The translations under genes were made by a program, and so were the position numbers. From positions 74,242 through 138,241 of the forward strand of contig NZ_JBPPLY010000008.1 of the NCBI RefSeq assembly GCF_051535215.1: 64,000 bases of DNA. The letters are read 5' to 3'. Numbering within the stretch: the stretch's first letter is position 1; the number at the start of each line of letters is the position of its first letter. The stretch is from Nitrobacter sp051535215. Its GTDB lineage: Bacteria; Pseudomonadota; Alphaproteobacteria; Rhizobiales; Xanthobacteraceae. The notes under the pieces are model-generated. The model made no database searches. It saw only the letters and a list, made by a program, of their open reading frames with translations, and was not told the DNA's origin. Of this stretch, positions 60,270 through 64,000 are shown piece by piece.

Positions 60270-62408
60270 TCACTCCACGGCGGCGAGGTGCCGTTCCTCC
60301 TCATCATCGGTGTTGGTCTCCTCGTCATCGCCGTCGAGGAAGTCCGGCAACGCCTCGTCGCCCTCGCCAGCATCCACCTCGGTGCTTTCAACATCGGCGG
60401 CGGAGTTGCGCAGCGGTTCGGGCAGCCAGCCCGTCTCTGCGAGGAGACGTTCGGCTTCGGTCGCCATATCGCCCTTCTTCAGGTGCGCGATGAGATGGGC
60501 GGCGCGCTCGCCGGCGCCTTCGCGCACAGCTTCGAGGATGCGCGGCTTAGTGACGCGGCCGAGATAGTTGGCGACGGTCGGCCGCCATCCGGCTTCGGCC
60601 ATGTCGAGCCCGACCGTCAGCGACAGGCGATCGGCCTCGGCGATGCGCTGTTCGACACTATGCGCCGAGACCCGGCCACCGTAGCGATCGGCCCGCTCAT
60701 AGAGCGCATTGACGCCAAACGAAGCGCAATAGGCGAAGAGTTCGGCCTGTTCTGGGCCGGTCAGTGCGGCCAGCCCATCCCAGAGATCGGCCACCTTGCC
60801 CGGAAGCCGCCTGCGCCAGCTATCGTGCCGGGCTTCGATCGCCTTGGCATAGACGCTGTCACGCAACCCTTCGGGCTGCGAATGGAAGGTCGTGCCACGC
60901 ACGCTGACCTCCATCGCGAAGCCGTACTGGCTGCCGCCGTAGAACACGTCCTGGCAGAACTTGTGCAGGACAGCGACGAAGGCAACCGAGGGATCGCTGG
61001 CGAGCTTGTCGCGGAGCGCGAGGGTCCGATCGGCGGTCAGCTCCGTGATCAGGCGATCGGGGAGCGGCTTGATCGTGTCGTCCTCGTCCTCCTCCTCGGA
61101 CTCGGCGGGTTTGCCACCGATGGTGATGACCGCGCGCTGGACCGAAGACATCGCCGGATGGTCGGCGTCATGTTCGCCGTCATCCTGTTCATCCCCTTCG
61201 CCGCCGTCCACCTGGTTGGCGGGCTCGTCCTCGGGGCGGACATAGCCGCGATCGATCGACAGCGTGCCGTCGGCATCCAGGCTGACGAAGACACCTGCGA
61301 TCGCGATGTCGGCGGGCTCATAGTGGACCGGCCGCTCGTCGAAGCTCGCGAGGGCGGTTTCGATTTCACCGAGACGCTGGTCGATCTCGTCCGGCAGCTC
61401 GTCGGCATCCTCATATTCGGCCTCCAGCTTGGCGTACTCGGCGTTGAGCGCCTCGATGGCCGCCTGTTCGTCAGCCGTCAGGTCGAGCGGCGTGCCCACG
61501 ATCTCGCGCAGACCGTGGGTGGCGCCGTAGGGAAAGCTTATGCCCACCGCGATCCATTTCCAGCCTTCGCCGGCGATCGCTTCCGCCGACACCTTCAGCT
61601 TCTCGGCAACCAGGCGATCGAGGAGCGCCGGATCCTGCAGCCAGCCGCCGTCGTCATCCTGGAAGAGATCGCGCAGAACGCAGCCGCCCGCCGTCTCATA
61701 AGCGTCGATGCCGACGAACACGGCCCGCTTGTCGGACGCGCGCACCGCGCTCTCGGTCAGCATGCGCCGGATTTGGTAGGGTTCCTTCTGCCAGCTATTG
61801 CGGACCGACTCCCAGACCTGCTCCTGGCGCGCGTGATCGTCGGTGACGGTGAACGCCATGAGCTGTTCGAGCGTGATGCCGTCCTCGGCGTAGATGTCGA
61901 GCAACGCCGGCGAGACGGCCGCGAGACGAAGCCGCTGCTTCACGACCTGGACGGGCGCGAAGAATGCAGCCGCAATCGCCTCCTCGGTCATGCCCTTCTC
62001 GCGCATCGCCTGGAACGCGCGGAACTGGTCGAGGGGATGGAGCGGAGCGCGCTCGATGTTCTCGGCCAGCGACACCTCGTCGACGAGAATATCGGCGTTG
62101 GCGTCCGACACCACGCAGGGCACCTTGGAGGCCTTGGTGAGGCGCTTCTGCTTGACCAGGAGCTGCAGGGCACGGAAGCGGCGCCCGCCCGCCGGCACCT
62201 CGTATATGCCGGTATCCTGGCCGTCGGCATCGAGCACGGGCCGGACGTGGAGAGACTGGATGAGACCGCGCCGGGCGATCGACTCGGCCAGCTCGTCGAT
62301 CGAGACGCCGGCCTTGACGCGGCGGACGTTCGACTGGCTCAACACCAGCTTGTTGAAGGGGATGTCCTGCGCCGACGATAGGGTGATCTTCTGAATGGCA
62401 GTTGCCAT
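60270..62408 (-). CDS. ParB/RepB/Spo0J-family partition-like protein
   Basis: 712 aa, long for ParB. The N-terminal ParB/Srx fold has FNKLVLSQSNVRRVKAGVSI and PAGGRRFRALQLLVKQKRLT, and ENIERAPLHPLDQFRAFQAM is the conserved ParB box. An HTH region (GMTEEAIAAAFFAPVQVVKQ, RLRLAAVSPALLDIYAEDGI) follows. The rest (~250-712) is an acidic, poorly characterised extension (for example ESEEEDEDDTIKPL) found in plasmid-type homologues. It may take part in plasmid or ICE stability or gene control rather than classic partition. It is preceded by a GAGAGAG-hairpin leader and followed by a strong terminator. Confidence 0.9.
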   Translation of the reverse strand: MATAIQKITLSSAQDIPFNKLVLSQSNVRRVKAGVSIDELAESIARRGLIQSLHVRPVLDADGQDTGIYEVPAGGRRFRALQLLVKQKRLTKASKVPCVVSDANADILVDEVSLAENIERAPLHPLDQFRAFQAMREKGMTEEAIAAAFFAPVQVVKQRLRLAAVSPALLDIYAEDGITLEQLMAFTVTDDHARQEQVWESVRNSWQKEPYQIRRMLTESAVRASDKRAVFVGIDAYETAGGCVLRDLFQDDDGGWLQDPALLDRLVAEKLKVSAEAIAGEGWKWIAVGISFPYGATHGLREIVGTPLDLTADEQAAIEALNAEYAKLEAEYEDADELPDEIDQRLGEIETALASFDERPVHYEPADIAIAGVFVSLDADGTLSIDRGYVRPEDEPANQVDGGEGDEQDDGEHDADHPAMSSVQRAVITIGGKPAESEEEDEDDTIKPLPDRLITELTADRTLALRDKLASDPSVAFVAVLHKFCQDVFYGGSQYGFAMEVSVRGTTFHSQPEGLRDSVYAKAIEARHDSWRRRLPGKVADLWDGLAALTGPEQAELFAYCASFGVNALYERADRYGGRVSAHSVEQRIAEADRLSLTVGLDMAEAGWRPTVANYLGRVTKPRILEAVREGAGERAAHLIAHLKKGDMATEAERLLAETGWLPEPLRNSAADVESTEVDAGEGDEALPDFLDGDDEETNTDDEEERHLAAVE

Positions 62409-62417
62409 GAGACTTAC

Positions 62418-62500
62418 TCCGCGACGGGCGCCGAGAGCCTCTCTCTCGACCCTAAACCCGTCACGAAGCGAAGCGCCGCCCTCTCACTCTAGGAGGGCAG
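62418..62500 (-). promoter_or_regulatory. GAGAGAG-hairpin leader, copy before parB-like gene
   Basis: GACGGG (62423-62428) pairs with CCCGTC (62457-62462) around a loop with GAGAGAGAG (62439-62447). Upstream on the same strand, TAGAGTGAGAGGGCGG matches TAGAGTAAGAGTGCGG of the DUF932 leader. Confidence 0.65.
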
Positions 62501-62533
62501 CGCATCGAGATCGGCGGACGCTGGAGGAAAGGC

Positions 62534-62573
62534 GCAAAGCCGGAGATACGGAGAGCCGCATCTCCGGCTTTGC
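62534..62573 (-). terminator. Hairpin between DUF932 and parB-like genes
   Basis: A perfect 14-bp inverted repeat, GCAAAGCCGGAGAT / ATCTCCGGCTTTGC with a 12-nt loop, starts 6 bp after the DUF932 stop. On the minus strand it is followed by GCCTTTCC, so the U-tract is weak. It may terminate or attenuate transcription. Confidence 0.65.
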
Positions 62574-62578
62574 AGGGA

Positions 62579-63772
62579 TCAGGCGGCGCGATCGAGGAGC
62601 TTCTTGGCCTTGCCTTCGAGTTCGAGCCGCGCGTCCTGATGGGGCTTGTCGCGGGCGACCGCGGTGATGCCCTGCACGAAATCGAAGATGCTCTCCGGCG
62701 GGCGGCCTTCCTCGGCCAGCACCGCGTCGATGATCTTGCCGGTCTCGGCTTTCGAGAAGCCGCGGCGGCGCAGGAATTCGGTGCGCTCCTCGTCCTTGTG
62801 CGCGACGATGCGTTCGCGCGCCGCCTTGATGCCGTTGATGAAAGGCTGCGGCGAGGAGTCCGCGAAGGAGAGCAACGCCGGCGCCGCCTCATGGGCGAAG
62901 CGCGAGGCGGCGTATTTGGAGTGGCGGATGGTGATCTCCTCGAAATCCTCGACGCCCCACAAATTGCGATTCTGGCACACGGCCCTGAGATAGAAGGACG
63001 CGATGCCTAGCGTTTTCGCGCCTACTTCGCTGTTCCAGGCATAGAAGCCCCGGAAATAGAGATCGGGCGATCCGTCCGCGAGCTTGCCGGCCTCTATCGG
63101 ATTCAGATCGTCAACGAGGAAGAGGAAGACGTCGCGGTCGGAGGCGTAGAGCGTCGTGGTGTCCTTGGTGATGTCGACGCGTGGATTATAGACGCCGGTT
63201 GACCAGTCGAGGACACCGGGCACTTTCCATCGGGTATCGCCGGTGCCGTTCCCGGCGATGCGCTGTACGGCCTCGACCAGTTCGTGGTCATAGATCCTGC
63301 CATAGTCCGGGCCGGTGACGGCGCGTAGCTCGACGCGGCCGTCGTCGGTTTCGAGCGTCTTGATCTGTTCGGCGCGGTGAGCGGTCAGGCCATATTGCAG
63401 GTTGATGCCGGCGAGCGCGGCGGGGAGTTGCCGCAGATAGGCGGCCGGCGCGCCGACATGGCTCGCGAGCTGGCCGAAGCTCCAGTGCGTTGGCGCGATG
63501 GGCTTGTCGGCTCCCGGCAGGATCAGGGCGAGCCGTTCGGGATCGGTGCGGCTGGCTTCCACATGGATGAGCGCGGATTCGACGACGCGCGTCCGGCTGC
63601 GCTCAGTCCGCTCGCGGACGGTCCGGCCCAGTTCGGTGAGCGAGAGATAGCGCTCGTCGTCGGGCCGCGAGAACCACTCCGAGGAAACGCGGCCGATGCG
63701 CTCGCCGCGGTTGACGTCCACCTTCCAGCCGCCACTCACGTCGCGCCGGGCATCGAGAACCTGCATGTTCAT
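62579..63772 (-). CDS. DUF932 protein
   Basis: 397 aa from the ATG at 63772 (MNMQVLDARRDVSGGWKVDV). DUF932 motifs are visible: NRGERIGRVSSEWFSRPDDE, LPGADKPIAPTHWSFGQLAS, and the KYAASRFAHEAAPALLSFAD helix. Such proteins resemble phage and plasmid LGT_TIGR03299-like proteins and are frequent in ICE and plasmid maintenance regions; the function is unknown. Confidence 0.9.
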   Translation of the reverse strand: MNMQVLDARRDVSGGWKVDVNRGERIGRVSSEWFSRPDDERYLSLTELGRTVRERTERSRTRVVESALIHVEASRTDPERLALILPGADKPIAPTHWSFGQLASHVGAPAAYLRQLPAALAGINLQYGLTAHRAEQIKTLETDDGRVELRAVTGPDYGRIYDHELVEAVQRIAGNGTGDTRWKVPGVLDWSTGVYNPRVDITKDTTTLYASDRDVFLFLVDDLNPIEAGKLADGSPDLYFRGFYAWNSEVGAKTLGIASFYLRAVCQNRNLWGVEDFEEITIRHSKYAASRFAHEAAPALLSFADSSPQPFINGIKAARERIVAHKDEERTEFLRRRGFSKAETGKIIDAVLAEEGRPPESIFDFVQGITAVARDKPHQDARLELEGKAKKLLDRAA

Positions 63773-63784
63773 GGGATCAAACTC

Positions 63785-63866
63785 CATGACGGGCGCCGGA
63801 AGACTCTCTCCCGACCCTCAACCCGTCACGGAAATCCGGTCCGCACTCTTACTCTAATGGGGGCGT
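63785..63866 (-). promoter_or_regulatory. GAGAGAG-hairpin leader, copy before DUF932 gene
   Basis: GACGGG (63788-63793) pairs with CCCGTC (63822-63827) around a loop with GGAGAGAG (63804-63810). The sequence from TTAGAGTAAGAG to the hairpin closely follows the parB-like leader. Confidence 0.65.
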
Positions 63867-64000
63867 TGCGGGGCAGGCTGTGCAGAAACTCTCCCTGATG
63901 TCGCTGGGCTTGGATCTCGCCGGCTAGCGTTGGCGTGGCGCGACACAATTCAGCATCGTGCTACCTCGGGTTTGACAGAGTGAGCCCGATAGCTTTCGAA
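63867..64000. other. No gene seen at the right edge
   Basis: The last 134 bp carry no frame with coding character. The element should continue beyond the window because no integrase or attachment site has been reached. Confidence 0.4.

Noticed and set aside
60288..62381. Plus-strand frame of 697 codons
   Set aside because: Antisense shadow of the parB-like gene; no start signal or family, and GC-rich genes often leave such frames open.
1..64000. CRISPR array
   Set aside because: No regularly spaced identical repeats with unique spacers were seen on either strand; the iterons and GCAAT repeats are too short or too few.

Overview
The window looks like a high-GC alphaproteobacterium of the Hyphomicrobiales, most likely the Bradyrhizobium / Rhodopseudomonas / Afipia group. 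I infer this from the protein families, the codon use and the rhizobial-type Trb conjugation module. No species can be named from sequence alone.

Region 1 (1-7.3 kb) looks like ordinary chromosome. It has a partial unknown gene with a small partner, a caspase-fold protein that has lost both catalytic residues, an RND/HlyD-type membrane fusion protein, a Cache-HAMP-GAF class III nucleotide cyclase, a small secreted protein and an HD-GYP c-di-GMP phosphodiesterase.

Region 2 (7.3-7.7 kb) is a tRNA-Arg(CCG) junction. A 44-nt 5' fragment of one tRNA-Arg gene is followed 245 bp later by a complete tRNA-Arg(CCG) with a different anticodon stem. This is a plausible left boundary of the mobile element that fills the rest of the window.

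Region 3 (7.9-24.7 kb) is an accessory region rich in envelope proteins. On the minus strand a four-gene operon encodes a MotA/ExbB-like channel, a MotB-like coiled-coil partner and two proteins built as zinc ribbon - TM - Sel1-type repeats. On the plus strand are small secreted and membrane proteins, an M23-like protein, a third carrier of the same zinc ribbon, a catalytically intact caspase-TM-Sel1 protein, a thioredoxin-fold protein and a frameshifted ClpP-fold periplasmic protein. Four intergenic gaps here carry GCAAT-type repeats at an exact 10-bp period. This region is the best candidate for an undescribed system.

Region 4 (25-47 kb) is the backbone of an integrative and conjugative element (ICE). 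It holds a lysR gene, DUF2274, the trbI-G-F-L-K-J-E-D-C-B mating-pore operon, a CopG-type protein, TraG/VirD4, a VirD2-like DUF3363 relaxase with an inverted-repeat-rich oriT candidate beside it, a lytic transglycosylase, DUF736, TraF peptidase, DUF2840, an RHH protein, a DNA methyltransferase, ParA, iterons plus a RepA initiator, and an AlpA/RdfS-like HTH protein. Upstream lies an FseA/QseM-like excision switch. The FseA-like activator (DUF6499 + DUF2285) is split at a UUU-C site exactly where a +1 programmed frameshift fuses the frames. A QseM-like DUF2285 protein follows, and the adjacent small HTH regulator gene is cut by an IS3-family element with a 5-bp target duplication.

Region 5 (47-64 kb) holds the IS3 element, an XRE regulator, a frameshifted IS110 transposase, a second DUF736 gene, and the ICE maintenance genes DUF2493, Toprim primase-like, methylase/Strawberry-notch helicase, a hypothetical protein, ParB-like and DUF932. 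Four of these genes share a leader with a hairpin that encloses a GAGAGAG tract. No integrase, TraR/TraI or right attachment site is visible, so the element should continue past the right edge.
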